A stretch of 64,000 bases of DNA from Rossellomorea sp. BNER. GTDB taxonomy: Bacteria > Bacillota > Bacilli > Bacillales > Bacillaceae_B. Numbering within the stretch: position 1 is the stretch's first letter; each line of letters starts with the position of its first letter. Below are positions 53,867 to 62,744 of this stretch, one piece after another. The DNA is taken from assembly GCA_024213275.1 (NCBI GenBank), contig JANAVG010000005.1, positions 142,516 through 206,515 on the forward strand, read 5' to 3'. A program made the position numbers and the translations under genes. The notes below the pieces were generated by a model. It had not been told where the DNA came from, ran no database searches, and saw only the letters and a list, made by a program, of their open reading frames with translations.

Positions 53867-54544
53867 TTGGAGATTTTCGGATTATCTATAGACGTATTAT
53901 TAAAGCTGATCCTAATTGACATTGTTTTGAGTGGAGACAATGCGGTTGTCATTGCTATGGCTGCTCGTAATGTCCCTAAAGAACAACAAAAGAAAGCCAT
54001 CTTCTGGGGAACCTTTGGTGCCATTGCACTTCGTATAATTTTTGCAGCAGCTATTATTTTCTTATTAAAAATACCTTATTTAACAGCCGTTGGAGGAGTA
54101 CTCCTTGTCATAATTGCGATTAAACTTCTAACTGGTGAAGATGAAAACCACAAAGAGGGCGGTTCTACAGTAGCTTCCGCAGTTAAAACGATTATTTTCG
54201 CAGATGCTGTTATGTCATTCGACAATGTAGTTGCTTTAGCAGGTATCGCTCACGGATCATTGTTTGCGATTATTATTGGAGTCCTTGTGAGTATTCCAAT
54301 TATTGTATTTGGAAGTCAACTTATTTTAAAAGCTATGGAAAAATTTCCGATCATTATTTATTTCGGTGCTGGATTATTGGCATGGACTGCAGGTGAGATG
54401 ATTGTCTCTGACCCTAAATTGCATCATTACACAGCAGATTACCATTTAATCATTCCAATTGTTCTAACGGTAGCATCTATCGTCATCGGTTATCTTTTAT
54501 CTAGAAAGAAAAAGAAAGCAGATGTCTATGCAGAAGCTTCTTAA
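53867..54544 (+). CDS. TerC family membrane protein (YjbE-like)
   Basis: 225 residues, seven membrane helices. Family motifs LSGDNAVVIAMAARN near 22 and FADAVMSFDNVVALAG near 103 hold the paired Asp residues of TerC proteins. Relatives in B. subtilis (YceF, YkoY, YjbE) export manganese or load it onto secreted enzymes. No yybP-ykoY manganese riboswitch is recognisable in the 236 bases upstream. TTG start after GAGGTG. A terminator follows directly. Confidence 0.9.
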   Translation: MEIFGLSIDVLLKLILIDIVLSGDNAVVIAMAARNVPKEQQKKAIFWGTFGAIALRIIFAAAIIFLLKIPYLTAVGGVLLVIIAIKLLTGEDENHKEGGSTVASAVKTIIFADAVMSFDNVVALAGIAHGSLFAIIIGVLVSIPIIVFGSQLILKAMEKFPIIIYFGAGLLAWTAGEMIVSDPKLHHYTADYHLIIPIVLTVASIVIGYLLSRKKKKADVYAEAS

Positions 54545-54556
54545 TATCTAAACACG

Positions 54557-54592
54557 AAAAGACACCAGATTACAAAACTGGTGTCTTTTTTA
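54557..54592 (+). terminator. Terminator after the TerC-like gene
   Basis: AAAAGACACCAG (54557-54568) pairs with CTGGTGTCTTTT (54579-54590), then TT. Confidence 0.87.
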
Positions 54593-54639
54593 ATGTATCT
54601 TTTTATGGTTTCTTGTTTAAAAATATAAAGTTTCTTAAA

Positions 54640-54765
54640 TCATTTGTCCAAGTTACCAGTTTATTTATCTGCAAATGCCAATAATTTGTCCTAGAAAGGA
54701 AGTTATTTGTCCGATGCAAGATATATATTGACCGCTCGACAAAATAATACAAATTCCTCAGCACC
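54640..54765 (+). repeat. TTTGTCC/TTGACCGCTCGAC dispersed element
   Basis: CATTTGTCC, AATAATTTGTCC and TTATTTGTCC at 26-45 base steps, then ATATTGACCGCTCGACAAAA and TAATAC. The fullest copy of the family also seen at 17635, 23697 (reverse) and 32335. Confidence 0.72.
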
Positions 54766-54790
54766 TTTTCAAATCAAAAAAGAAGTGACC

Positions 54791-55963
54791 TTAACGATTT
54801 ACTTCTAACCGATGCTTAAGAATGGCTTCGTTCATTCTAGTTAGGGCCGTATATAGTCTCTCCCGTGGACAAGCAATGTTCATTCTGACAAAATTTTCTC
54901 CACTCAGACCAAATTTATAGCCTTCATCGAATTTTACTTTGGCCTCTTTTAAGAAGAAATGGAATAACTCTTCTCCGTTCATTCCAAGCTTAGAGCAATC
55001 TAACCAAATTAAATGAGTCGCCTCCGGCAAAACAGGTAGTATCTCAGGAAGGTTCTCATGAAGATAGTTTTTTACAAGCTTCCGATTTTCTTCAAGATAC
55101 ATGAGGAGGTCTTCTAACCATGGTCCACCTTCTTCATATGCTGCAATGGTTCCTTCTACTCCAAATACATTGGGACGCATCAAGCCAAATTGTGTCAGCT
55201 TGTGTTGATACCTATTCCTAAGATCTTTATTTGGAATCAATAGAATAGACGTCTGCAGCCCAGCAATGTTGAAAGTTTTACTTGGTGCCGCGCAAATAAC
55301 ACTAATCTCCTTAAACTTTGAATCAACTTCAAACAAAGGAATATGTTTATAGCCTTCATAAACTAAGTCTCCATGCATTTCATCGGACAATATCCAAACA
55401 CCATGTTTAAGGCATATATTCCCTAATTCTTGTAGCTCTTCTTTAGTCCACACTCTTCCAACTGGATTATGAGGACTACATAAAATAAATACCTTCGTAC
55501 GCGGATCACTTGCTTTTTGCTCAAAATCGGCATAATCAATTTTGTACTTACCGTCCTGATAACAAAGTGAATTCGTTACGACCTGACAACCATGATTTTC
55601 AATAGAACTATAAAATGGATAATATACAGGCTCCTGAATCATGACCTGATCTCCAGGCTCTGTTAATAAGGATAAAAGTATATTCATTCCAGGAATGATA
55701 CCTGGACTAAACGAAATCCACTCTCTTTCAATTGTCATCTCGTGCCTTTTTTTCCACCATCCGATGATGGATTCATAGTACCTCTCACTAAATGTCGTAT
55801 ACCCATAAATTCCATGCTGTGCTTTCGCTTTCAGAGCATCGGCAATCGCCGTCGATACTTGAAAGTCCATATCAGCAATGCACATTGGAATTATTTCCTC
55901 ATCTGCAAAAGACCACTTCACCGAATGTGTATTGGTTCTTTCGATACAATCATTCCAGTTCAT
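54791..55963 (-). CDS. patB: MalY/PatB-type aminotransferase (cystathionine beta-lyase)
   Basis: 390 residues, fold type I PLP enzyme. Start NWNDCIERTNTHSVKWSFAD, IPMCIADMDFQVSTAI, LCSPHNPVGRVWTKEEL, SDEMHGDLVYEGY (the Asp that holds the pyridine N), and APSKTFNIAGLQTS with the PLP Lys. PatB cleaves cystathionine, cysteine and related beta-C-S bonds. GGGAGG precedes the ATG. No methionine-pathway neighbour or S-box leader is visible. Confidence 0.93.
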   Translation of the reverse strand: MNWNDCIERTNTHSVKWSFADEEIIPMCIADMDFQVSTAIADALKAKAQHGIYGYTTFSERYYESIIGWWKKRHEMTIEREWISFSPGIIPGMNILLSLLTEPGDQVMIQEPVYYPFYSSIENHGCQVVTNSLCYQDGKYKIDYADFEQKASDPRTKVFILCSPHNPVGRVWTKEELQELGNICLKHGVWILSDEMHGDLVYEGYKHIPLFEVDSKFKEISVICAAPSKTFNIAGLQTSILLIPNKDLRNRYQHKLTQFGLMRPNVFGVEGTIAAYEEGGPWLEDLLMYLEENRKLVKNYLHENLPEILPVLPEATHLIWLDCSKLGMNGEELFHFFLKEAKVKFDEGYKFGLSGENFVRMNIACPRERLYTALTRMNEAILKHRLEVNR

Positions 55964-56125
55964 ATGATTTTCCTCCCATATCCCATAAGCATCTCAGTAT
56001 TACTATATATACTTTGCTAAGTTCAACTTTAATATAAATTTAGTAGATTAGAAATAGGATATGGGAAATTACATATAAATTTCAATTTTACTACTACAGG
56101 GTTAACCCACCCAATTTTTTCTTAT

Positions 56126-56410
56126 CTAAACATTTGTCAGTTTATCATCAATGGTTACTCCGTTAGGTTTATAATGCAATTTGATATTCGTCATAACCTC
56201 GCTAGCTCCCAATTTGATACTATCTTGTTGCAGATTTTTAATTAAGAACAGGATTTCGCCGATTTCTCCTTCTACCACCGTCTCCATTGGACCAACCTTA
56301 TACTTCAACCCTGATTCCTTAACAGACCCTATAATACTCGGTATCACTCCATACGTATCCACATCTTGTCCATTTGGTAGAACCTGAATTCCTGCTGTTA
56401 CTGTTGCCAT
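56126..56410 (-). CDS. MTH1187-family thiamine-binding protein (YqgV-like)
   Basis: 94 residues, ferredoxin-like fold of the MTH1187/YkoF superfamily: VTAGIQVLPNGQDVDTYGVI at the start and SGLKYKVGPMETVVEGEIGE in the middle. B. subtilis YqgV is the closest relative. Members bind thiamine or HMP; a role in thiamine supply is inferred. AAAGGAG precedes the ATG. No TPP riboswitch is seen upstream. Confidence 0.85.
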   Translation of the reverse strand: MATVTAGIQVLPNGQDVDTYGVIPSIIGSVKESGLKYKVGPMETVVEGEIGEILFLIKNLQQDSIKLGASEVMTNIKLHYKPNGVTIDDKLTNV

Positions 56411-56565
56411 TTCTCATACTCCTTTCTAATCATTAATATCGTTTTGTTAAACTATTCCCTTTAAAAAGAGCGGTTTAAACATAGAAAAATGACATCAGTT
56501 TGTTTTCCTATTAATTATTCACACCAAAAAAGACCAACCTATATTCATAGATTAGCCTTCAATGA

Positions 56566-57657
56566 TTACCCTACTACGCTTTCAACATGCTTCTGAATTT
56601 TATCCTTAAATTTCGCAACTACATCAAAGTTCATTGCTTCGACATAATATTTCTCTAGTTCATCATGCAACTCCTTCGCACGAGCTAAATACGCTGTACC
56701 CTCTTTCATTTTAGCCGAATACCTACCGGAAATTTCACTAATCTCTTCAGCATATTTCTCGTCCGTTCCTTCTTTAATAGCAATTTGATAAACGTCCACA
56801 ACCTTATCCCCTACACGTTCTGGAAAATATTCATGAGGAGAGGTGCTATCAAAAATGGCAAAGCCCAGTTCTCTGACAATCACCATATCTAGACTGTTTG
56901 GATCAAAGCCACAGTGGTAAATTTCCACATCAAGTCCGCGTTCCTCCGCTGCTCCTGCTAGTTTTTTCAGCATTGTAGATTTCCCAGATCCAGGGCGGCC
57001 TTTAATCAAATACCTCTTCTGTAAATCTGCCGTTAAATTTGGAATACAGTCCTTTGCCCCTTCTGGAGTGGCTGCTCCAAGAAAGCGATGGCGTACTCTT
57101 GGTATCTTATCCTTCCTTACAGACGTGTATAGCTCTTCGATCAACCCGACAGTCAAAGAGTCTAATGCCTCAAAATCCATATTCTCAATAAATATTTTCT
57201 CCCACTCATCATGGATAGCTAAGGCTTCTGAGAATGTATGATAAGCATTTGAGAAAGAACTACTCACTTCTTCAGTTAACGAGATAATCCGTTCTTTATT
57301 TTCATTTAACTTTTCTTCGTCCCATGCTTCTCCCAAGTTAATGTATTCCTCAATGACTCCAGGTACTTTCGGCTCAATCACATGTGGGGCTGTACCATCA
57401 ACAATTCCTATGTTAAAGTCAGTCAAGATCACTCCATCGATAGAATCGTTATCAGATGAGCAATGTAAGCATTCTAAACTATACCCTTGATTTTCCCAAT
57501 GACGGCCTAACGCCTTCATCAGTGAGGATTTCCCAGTGCCAGGTCCTCCTTTTAGAATAAAAAGCTTTTGAAGGTCCTTTAAGTTCGATTCATATAAGCT
57601 ATGAAAGCCGCGAGCTGTATTTCCACCAGCATAATAATGAAGAATGGTTCCAGACAA
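56566..57657 (-). CDS. PRK06851-type duplicated P-loop ATPase
   Basis: 363 residues made of two similar halves. Walker A loops are GGPGTGKSS (about 37-45) and GRPGSGKST (about 220-228). Each half also repeats a LECLHCSSDNDS / VEIYHCGFDPNS strand and a DGTAPHVIEP / DSTSPHEYFP segment, so it is an internal duplication. The family occurs in Firmicutes and has no established function. TTG at 57657 has AAGGAG 8 bases upstream. It ends the minus-strand cluster that begins with the AlkD-like gene. Confidence 0.85.
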   Translation of the reverse strand: MSGTILHYYAGGNTARGFHSLYESNLKDLQKLFILKGGPGTGKSSLMKALGRHWENQGYSLECLHCSSDNDSIDGVILTDFNIGIVDGTAPHVIEPKVPGVIEEYINLGEAWDEEKLNENKERIISLTEEVSSSFSNAYHTFSEALAIHDEWEKIFIENMDFEALDSLTVGLIEELYTSVRKDKIPRVRHRFLGAATPEGAKDCIPNLTADLQKRYLIKGRPGSGKSTMLKKLAGAAEERGLDVEIYHCGFDPNSLDMVIVRELGFAIFDSTSPHEYFPERVGDKVVDVYQIAIKEGTDEKYAEEISEISGRYSAKMKEGTAYLARAKELHDELEKYYVEAMNFDVVAKFKDKIQKHVESVVG

Positions 57658-57729
57658 GCTAGTCACTCCTTTTTTTCCGTTGTTAGAAACTCAATGTAGT
57701 TTATGCAATATGAAAAAATAGGTGATTGC

Positions 57730-58230
57730 CTACTTCCTTGTTAGCCTTTGTATTATCGTTTTATGCTCTTCGAATCGAGTTAATAGTTCTTCTCGCTTGA
57801 ATAACTTAAAATCAGCAAAGTCAAAACCAGGAGAAACCATACAGCCTACTAAAGAGAATCCTTGTCCATTCATAGCCGATCCAAAGATGGTTCCCCTTGG
57901 AACAAGAACTTGAGGTCTTTCACCTTTTTCAAAGTCTAAACCTAATGTTTCCATTTTCAATTCTCCAGATTGATTTAGCATATAAATGGTGAGAGAAGAA
58001 CCTCCGTGAAAATACCAGAGCTCGTCTGATTTTAATTCATGAAAGTGGGAAACCTCATCTTCTTTCAACAAGAAATAGATGCTTGTCCAAAGCTCACGAT
58101 CGCCATAAAAACGTTCTCTGATTGCCCCGCACTCGATTCCTTCATCCGATCGAAAGGAAGGGGCGTAATATCCCCCTTCTGGATGTACGTTCATGTTTAA
58201 CGTGGAAATAATTTGTTCTGCTGTATTCAT
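57730..58230 (-). CDS. DUF985 cupin protein
   Basis: 166 residues, single cupin barrel of the DUF985 family (start NTAEQIISTLNMNVHPEGGY, SIYFLLKEDEVSHFHELKSD, LWYFHGGSSLTIYML, RGTIFGSAMNGQGFSLVGCM). The HFH...E and later residues could bind a metal. Substrate unknown. ATG overlaps the stop of the AlkD-like gene by four bases, so both are one unit. Confidence 0.9.
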   Translation of the reverse strand: MNTAEQIISTLNMNVHPEGGYYAPSFRSDEGIECGAIRERFYGDRELWTSIYFLLKEDEVSHFHELKSDELWYFHGGSSLTIYMLNQSGELKMETLGLDFEKGERPQVLVPRGTIFGSAMNGQGFSLVGCMVSPGFDFADFKLFKREELLTRFEEHKTIIQRLTRK

Positions 58231-58919
58231 TGAACACGTTCCTTCTCTTTTTTCTTAAGGTATTTTAACCCTTCTCGCTTACTTAAAGGCTTCAATTCTT
58301 CTTTATTAATAAATCTGACAACAGATTCTGGAGCTATCTTCGAATATTCTCTTAACGCCCATCCGATAGCCTTTTGAATAAAAAATTCTTCTGACTCATT
58401 GTGCTGCAATATGTACTCATAAAGCCTAACCTCATCCGTCTTTGCTTTATAACTTAATTGATAAAGAATGGAGGTCCGATTCAACCATATATTTTCATCC
58501 ATAATCCATTTTCGTGTATAAGGTTCTATTTCATCCGGATATTTCAAAAGCAGCTTTCCGATAAAATTTGAAGCGATAGCATCGACCGTGTCCCACCATG
58601 ATTTTTCGACTATTAGCTTTTCTAGCAATAATAAATAGGACGGGTCTAAATTCTTTAACTGTTTTTCAAGCAATGCCAACGCTATATATTGAAATTCACG
58701 TTCTGGCTGATGCCATAATTCTTTCACAATAGCCGGTAGATCTTCTAGCTCAGGCTTAGAATATTGTTTCAGAAACTCTCTAAATATCGCTTTTCTTTCT
58801 GGTGTTTTAATCCCCAAAAACGGAAACTGGTTTCTCATATAGGCTTCCATTGGACCTGCTAGCTCTTTATTTTCATACCCTCTAAAAGTCGTAACAAGCT
58901 GTTTAGTATAGGCATTCAT
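58227..58919 (-). CDS. DNA alkylation repair protein (AlkD-like HEAT glycosylase)
   Basis: 230 residues, all-helical HEAT-like repeats. The N-terminal GIKTPERKAIFREFLKQ, the SWWDTVDAIASNFIG segment (catalytic Asp and Trp of AlkD) and WLNRTSILYQLSYK (the conserved Arg) are present. AlkD removes positively charged alkylpurines such as 3-methyladenine without flipping the base. Start overlaps the end of the small CxxC gene (ATGA). Activity is well supported by motifs. Confidence 0.92.
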   Translation of the reverse strand: MNAYTKQLVTTFRGYENKELAGPMEAYMRNQFPFLGIKTPERKAIFREFLKQYSKPELEDLPAIVKELWHQPEREFQYIALALLEKQLKNLDPSYLLLLEKLIVEKSWWDTVDAIASNFIGKLLLKYPDEIEPYTRKWIMDENIWLNRTSILYQLSYKAKTDEVRLYEYILQHNESEEFFIQKAIGWALREYSKIAPESVVRFINKEELKPLSKREGLKYLKKKEKERVQ

Positions 58920-59056
58920 TTAACATCCCCCTCTTGTTCTCCTTCACAAGCAAAGCATAAAAGCTGTCCATCATCCAACTTGATACCATTAAAAAATCCA
59001 TCTAAACAATAAATCTCTTTCTGACATTGTTTACAATACCCAACAAGTTCGTTCAT
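58916..59056 (-). CDS. 46-residue CxxC zinc-ribbon-like protein
   Basis: Read directly: ATG at 59056 after GGAGGG, stop TGA overlapping the AlkD start. MNELVGYCKQCQKEIYCLDG, then FFNGIKLDDGQLLCFACEGE. Two C-x2-C pairs (CKQC, CFAC) plus one further Cys suggest zinc binding. Heads the operon with AlkD and the DUF985 cupin. Not a family I can name; could be a small regulator or a partner of the glycosylase. Confidence 0.8.
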   Translation of the reverse strand: MNELVGYCKQCQKEIYCLDGFFNGIKLDDGQLLCFACEGEQEGDVK

Positions 59057-59602
59057 GCTTGCCCTCCTACACGTTGATACTCCTTTTTTATATTTATTTT
59101 CTGGGTTTCAGGATCTATCCCCTTCTTTTATGCCGAAAAACTTTAATTTTACTCGAATCCTATATTGCCCCTATTTTAAAAGATTCAACTGCCTAAAAAG
59201 GCATATATGTCTCCCAACCACATAAATACATCTAAACCTTAAACACAATAGGTTCTAAAAATCAGGTGAAAAGTAAGAAATTATGGTTGTTTGGGAGAAA
59301 GAAAAGGGGAGTGAGGGAAAAAATGAAGAAAATTATTTCGGGGGAAATGTTAAAAGTTTACTGGATTTGTTTTTTGTGATGGCGTCATTTTCGCTTTCTT
59401 TTGATCTTCTCGACTTGATACGGCTCTATGAGTACGTCATTTTCGCTTTTTGGGATTTTCGCAACCTCATTCCGCTCTTTTGAGATCCCCATTTTGGCTT
59501 TTTCGATTTTTCACGACCTCATTCAACCCATTACCCATACAGTGATTCCTTTTAAAAAGAAAAAGCTGACTCCTTTCTTAAAGAGACAGCTTTTGAATGG
59601 TC
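59057..59602. other. Intergenic with phrase-like repeats
   Basis: 545 bases. From 59385 to 59530 the phrases CATTTTCGCTTT, CTTTTTGGGATTTTCGCAAC, CTCTTTTGAGATCCCCATTT and TTTCGATTTTTCACGACCTC recur and resemble 37235-37395. No gene supported. Confidence 0.5.
59560..59594 (-). terminator. Terminator after the YczE-like gene
   Basis: On the minus strand AAAAGCTGTCTC pairs with GAGTCAGCTTTT around TTTAAGAAAG, with one T-T mismatch, then TTTTTAAAA. Confidence 0.7.
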
Positions 59603-60241
59603 TTATGCAATTTTTGCCGCTTTATTCTGACCTTTTATGAGGATTGACTGTAAAAGCTTTTGACATTGCGGGAGTGAGATTCCCACCATAGAACCAAGGA
59701 AAATGGCTATAAATACGGTTCCAATCCCAACTGGACCACCGAGTAGCCAGCCGAATAAAAAGACCATCATTTCAATGCCATTTCGGACCCACTGAATTTT
59801 CCAGCCTGTTTTTTCAACAATTAATAACATTAGGCTATCACGTGGACCCGCACCTAAATCAGCGGATACATAGAGCCCGATTCCATACCCGACAATAACG
59901 GTCCCGATGATAAATAATACTGTCTGTACAAGGATTGTTTCAGGATCTGGAATGATATAGTTGAATAAATCAATAAAGATTCCAAGCAACAACATATTTA
60001 GAAAAGCTCCAATTTTAGGTAGAACCTTAGTGAAAATGGCTGTCATAGTGAGCAAAAAAATACCAACAATTATCGACCAAGTCCCAATCGTTAAACCGAA
60101 TTGAGTAAATAAACCATAATGAAAAACGTCCCAAGGACCAATTCCTAGATCCTTTCCTTTAATCGTTAAAGTAATCCCTAAAGCTAGTACGATTAATCCT
60201 ACAAAAAAGAAGGTCCAGCGTAAACTTTTTTCTCGAATCAT
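59603..60241 (-). CDS. YczE/YitT-type membrane protein
   Basis: 212 residues, five membrane helices. Fits the YczE/YyaS/YitT family: FFFVGLIVLALGITLTIKGK then LGIGPWDVFHYGLF, and YVSADLGAGPRDSLMLLIVE. B. subtilis YczE influences lipopeptide and polyketide production but has no defined mechanism. GGAAGGG before the ATG. Transcribed alone. Confidence 0.86.
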   Translation of the reverse strand: MIREKSLRWTFFFVGLIVLALGITLTIKGKDLGIGPWDVFHYGLFTQFGLTIGTWSIIVGIFLLTMTAIFTKVLPKIGAFLNMLLLGIFIDLFNYIIPDPETILVQTVLFIIGTVIVGYGIGLYVSADLGAGPRDSLMLLIVEKTGWKIQWVRNGIEMMVFLFGWLLGGPVGIGTVFIAIFLGSMVGISLPQCQKLLQSILIKGQNKAAKIA

Positions 60242-60345
60242 TCTATCCCTTCCTACTCTTCAGCTTTTAACTGAATAACCTTATCATAGATTCAGAGAAT
60301 ATAAAATTTCATAAAACCTATCTATTTTGTTGGAATTCAAATTCA

Positions 60346-60705
60346 CTAGCATGATTGGATAAGCTCGATAATTTCCCCATCTGGCCCATTATAGAAGACT
60401 GTTTTCCATCCGTTTTCGAGAAGAATCGGCCCCTCGAATGGATGAAGAGAATGTAACGAGAGGGTTTCGATCATCGTTTCTAAATGCTCCACCTCCCACG
60501 AAAAATGAATGGTTGAAGGAGTGGTGATAGTGGAGTCAGACTGGATGAGCTCAATCTTGACTCCCTTATTTTCCAGAAATACAATTCTTTCATTTTCCAG
60601 AATAAAGCATGCTGCTGTTTTGAATTTAAAAATTGACTCATAAAATTCAACTGATTTTTTTAAATCCTTAACTTCTATTCCGATATGATGACATTTAATC
60701 TTCAC
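60346..60705 (-). CDS. VOC-family (glyoxalase-like) protein
   Basis: 119 residues, one VOC module: HHIGIEVKDLKKSVEFYESI then the second half FSWEVEHLETMIETL ... VFYNGPDGEIIELI. The metal ligands His near the N-terminus and Glu near the C-terminus are both present. GTG start at 60705 lies 11 bases inside the QueA-like gene, with AGAGGA upstream, so they are coupled. Substrate unknown. Confidence 0.87.
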   Translation of the reverse strand: MKIKCHHIGIEVKDLKKSVEFYESIFKFKTAACFILENERIVFLENKGVKIELIQSDSTITTPSTIHFSWEVEHLETMIETLSLHSLHPFEGPILLENGWKTVFYNGPDGEIIELIQSC

Positions 60706-61738
60706 TCTTGTTTCCTCTTAAAATCAGATTCATATCCCCAAATTCATGCCAATAGTAGCCTAACTTAATCGCTTCTCTGTAGGCATATAAAAGCTTATCT
60801 TCTTCCACAAAAGCAGATAATAACGCAAGGTGGCTAGCTTCAGGCTCATGAAAACCAGTGAGTAATCCGTCTGCTACTTTTAACGAAAAGCTTTGATCGA
60901 TGTACAAATTAGTGATTCCCTTCTTTGGAAACATGATTTCATTTTCCAATCCAACTGTTTCAAGCGCCCTAACAACAGTGGTTCCTACTGCAATAACGCG
61001 TTTGTTTTCCTGCTTCGTTTGATTAATAAGCTCTGCTGTTTCAGCAGGAATAACATACTCCTCAGGATGTTCAGTTGGGGTTGGCCAATGATCATTTCCG
61101 TAATAGCTCAAGCCCGCGTGTAAAGACAGGAATGCAAGCTGCACCCCCTTTTCCTTTAATTTGTTCATTAACCCCCATGAAAAAGCCCTGCCTGCTGAGG
61201 GCATCTCAACGGAGCCTGGAACGGACGCATATGCCGTTTGATAGCTATCAAGAGGCCATGGAGAATCAATATATTCATAGCGGATTGGTTGACCTATACG
61301 GTAAATATGATCTATAAGTTCACTCCCTTTAAGGGAAAACTCAATTTTTACAAGCGGGGGTTCACTTCCCAACCCAGTTATTTTACCTGTTAATCCTTTG
61401 TGGAACTTAAGCTCATCCCCAATTTGGTAAAGTCCTCCAAGTAGTATTCCTTCCCAACAGCACTCGGTTGTTTTCCTAGATAGACGAAGCTCTAATGCTT
61501 GGTTCCCCCGCCTAGCTCCTAAAACGGCGGGTATTGTTCGACTGTTATTAAAAACGAGAAGATCACCTTTTTCGACAAATTGAGTAATGTTGTTAAATTG
61601 AGTATGAACAGAACCTTCATTATCTGGATTTAAAACCATTAGCCGAACATCTTCTCGATTTTTTCCAATTACTTCTTTTGGTATCTTAGCATTCAACTCA
61701 TCTGGAATCTGGAAGGAATGGACAAAAGCATTTTTCAT
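60695..61738 (-). CDS. QueA-like protein (divergent paralog)
   Basis: 347 residues with the QueA fold pattern: DLLVFNNSRTIPAVLGARRG near 58, YQTAYASVPGSVEMPSAGRAF near 166, PTEHPEEYVIPAETAELIN, VIAVGTTVVRALETVG. QueA makes epoxyqueuosine in tRNA from preQ1 and SAM. Here, motifs usually PTAGLHFT and TLHVGxGTFRPV are PSAGRAFS and LSLHAGLSYYGND, and it lies next to an SDR and a VOC gene, not tgt/yajC. It may be a specialised paralog with another nucleoside or substrate. AGGAGG upstream; two bases after the SDR stop. Confidence 0.82.
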   Translation of the reverse strand: MKNAFVHSFQIPDELNAKIPKEVIGKNREDVRLMVLNPDNEGSVHTQFNNITQFVEKGDLLVFNNSRTIPAVLGARRGNQALELRLSRKTTECCWEGILLGGLYQIGDELKFHKGLTGKITGLGSEPPLVKIEFSLKGSELIDHIYRIGQPIRYEYIDSPWPLDSYQTAYASVPGSVEMPSAGRAFSWGLMNKLKEKGVQLAFLSLHAGLSYYGNDHWPTPTEHPEEYVIPAETAELINQTKQENKRVIAVGTTVVRALETVGLENEIMFPKKGITNLYIDQSFSLKVADGLLTGFHEPEASHLALLSAFVEEDKLLYAYREAIKLGYYWHEFGDMNLILRGNKSED

Positions 61739-61740
61739 CT

Positions 61741-62466
61741 TTACTCTCCTCCTTTTTTAAATGACTGCGCCTCGAATCGTTGCCCGTTTATGCTTTTAGA
61801 TTCATCTGAAGCTAGGTATAGAAAAACATCGACAATTTCCTTCGGTTGAGCCAATTCATAATCACAATCAGGAACCGCCCGATCATGCATTTCTGTATCC
61901 ATTTCGCCTGGGTCCACCATATTCATTCTTACATTGGTTTCACTTAATTCATCTGCCCATGTTTGAGTTAACCCTTCAACAGCGAATTTTGAAATCCCAT
62001 ATGCTCCCCACTCACCGAAACCCGTCTTTCCTGCTTCAGAGGTAATATTAATAATCGAACCTCGGTTTCTCGATAACATTCCTGGAAGAACCCTTTTTGT
62101 CATTAAAAAAGGATTCCCAACATTTACTTTTAATACTTCTTCAAAATCATTTTGAGCATAATCTAATAAGAGACGAGGCCCGGGTCCAAAAATAGAAGCA
62201 TTGTTGATTAAAACATCAACACTTCCAAAAGTAGATTCTGTAACCGAAACAAATCGGTCCACATCGTTAGCATCTGAAGCATCTGCTGTTACGGCAACCA
62301 CCTCTGTTCCTAAAGCTGCTATTTCATCCCGTACTTGATTTAAACTTTCCTCTCCTCTTGAACAAATAGCTAATCTTGACCCGCTCCTTGCAAAGGCTAA
62401 CGCGAGAGCTTTCCCTAATCCTTTTGAAGCACCTGTAATCATCACAACATTATCTTTATGACTCAT
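61741..62466 (-). CDS. Short-chain dehydrogenase/reductase
   Basis: 241 residues, classical SDR. Cofactor motif ITGASKGLGKALALAFARSG, NNAS at about 90, catalytic Ser in NITSEAG and YGISK (Tyr-x3-Lys) near 155. The ATG at 62466 follows GGAGGG; a TTG at 62481 is in frame. First gene of the unit SDR, QueA-like, VOC. NADP preference is suggested by the SRxE region after beta 2. Substrate unknown. Confidence 0.9.
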   Translation of the reverse strand: MSHKDNVVMITGASKGLGKALALAFARSGSRLAICSRGEESLNQVRDEIAALGTEVVAVTADASDANDVDRFVSVTESTFGSVDVLINNASIFGPGPRLLLDYAQNDFEEVLKVNVGNPFLMTKRVLPGMLSRNRGSIINITSEAGKTGFGEWGAYGISKFAVEGLTQTWADELSETNVRMNMVDPGEMDTEMHDRAVPDCDYELAQPKEIVDVFLYLASDESKSINGQRFEAQSFKKGGE

Positions 62467-62664
62467 TGGTAATCCCTCCAATATTTATCTTTGTATTCAG
62501 TATATTGTTGATCTAATGCTTTCAAATCGGGTATTGGGGAGAACCAGCTTTAAGAAAATGGAAGGAAAAAAGGCTAAGACCTTTGACTGATATCAAAAAA
62601 TAGACGAACAATAGATATAGATTTTTTAATTATGTTCGTGTTATAATCTAGGAAAAGGAATAAA

Positions 62665-62744
62665 GGTTGCAGTGACTGGCGAAAATGTGGAAAAAACCAC
62701 AAGGGAGCTGCGTAAAGACCACCATTAGCCGTTCGCCTGGGCAA
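62665..62744 (+). ncRNA. ZTP (pfl-motif) riboswitch before folD
   Basis: Aptamer elements in order: GGTTGCAG (P1 strand), TGACTGGCGAA, GTGG-loop-CCAC hairpin, AAGGGAG, CTGCG (P1 partner), linker, then GCCGTTCGCCTGGGCA in which CGCC can pair with the GGCG of the first part to form the pseudoknot. This matches the pfl/ZTP riboswitch consensus, known to sit before folD and purine genes and to activate at high ZTP (low 10-formyl-THF). The on/off structure is not clear; TTGCAG may also pair with CTGCAA at 62781. The remaining 62467-62865 holds no gene. Confidence 0.9.

Noticed and set aside
59283..59640. Plus-strand frames of 66 and 70 codons
   Set aside because: Made of phrase-like repeats; Phe- and Ser-rich low-complexity products.
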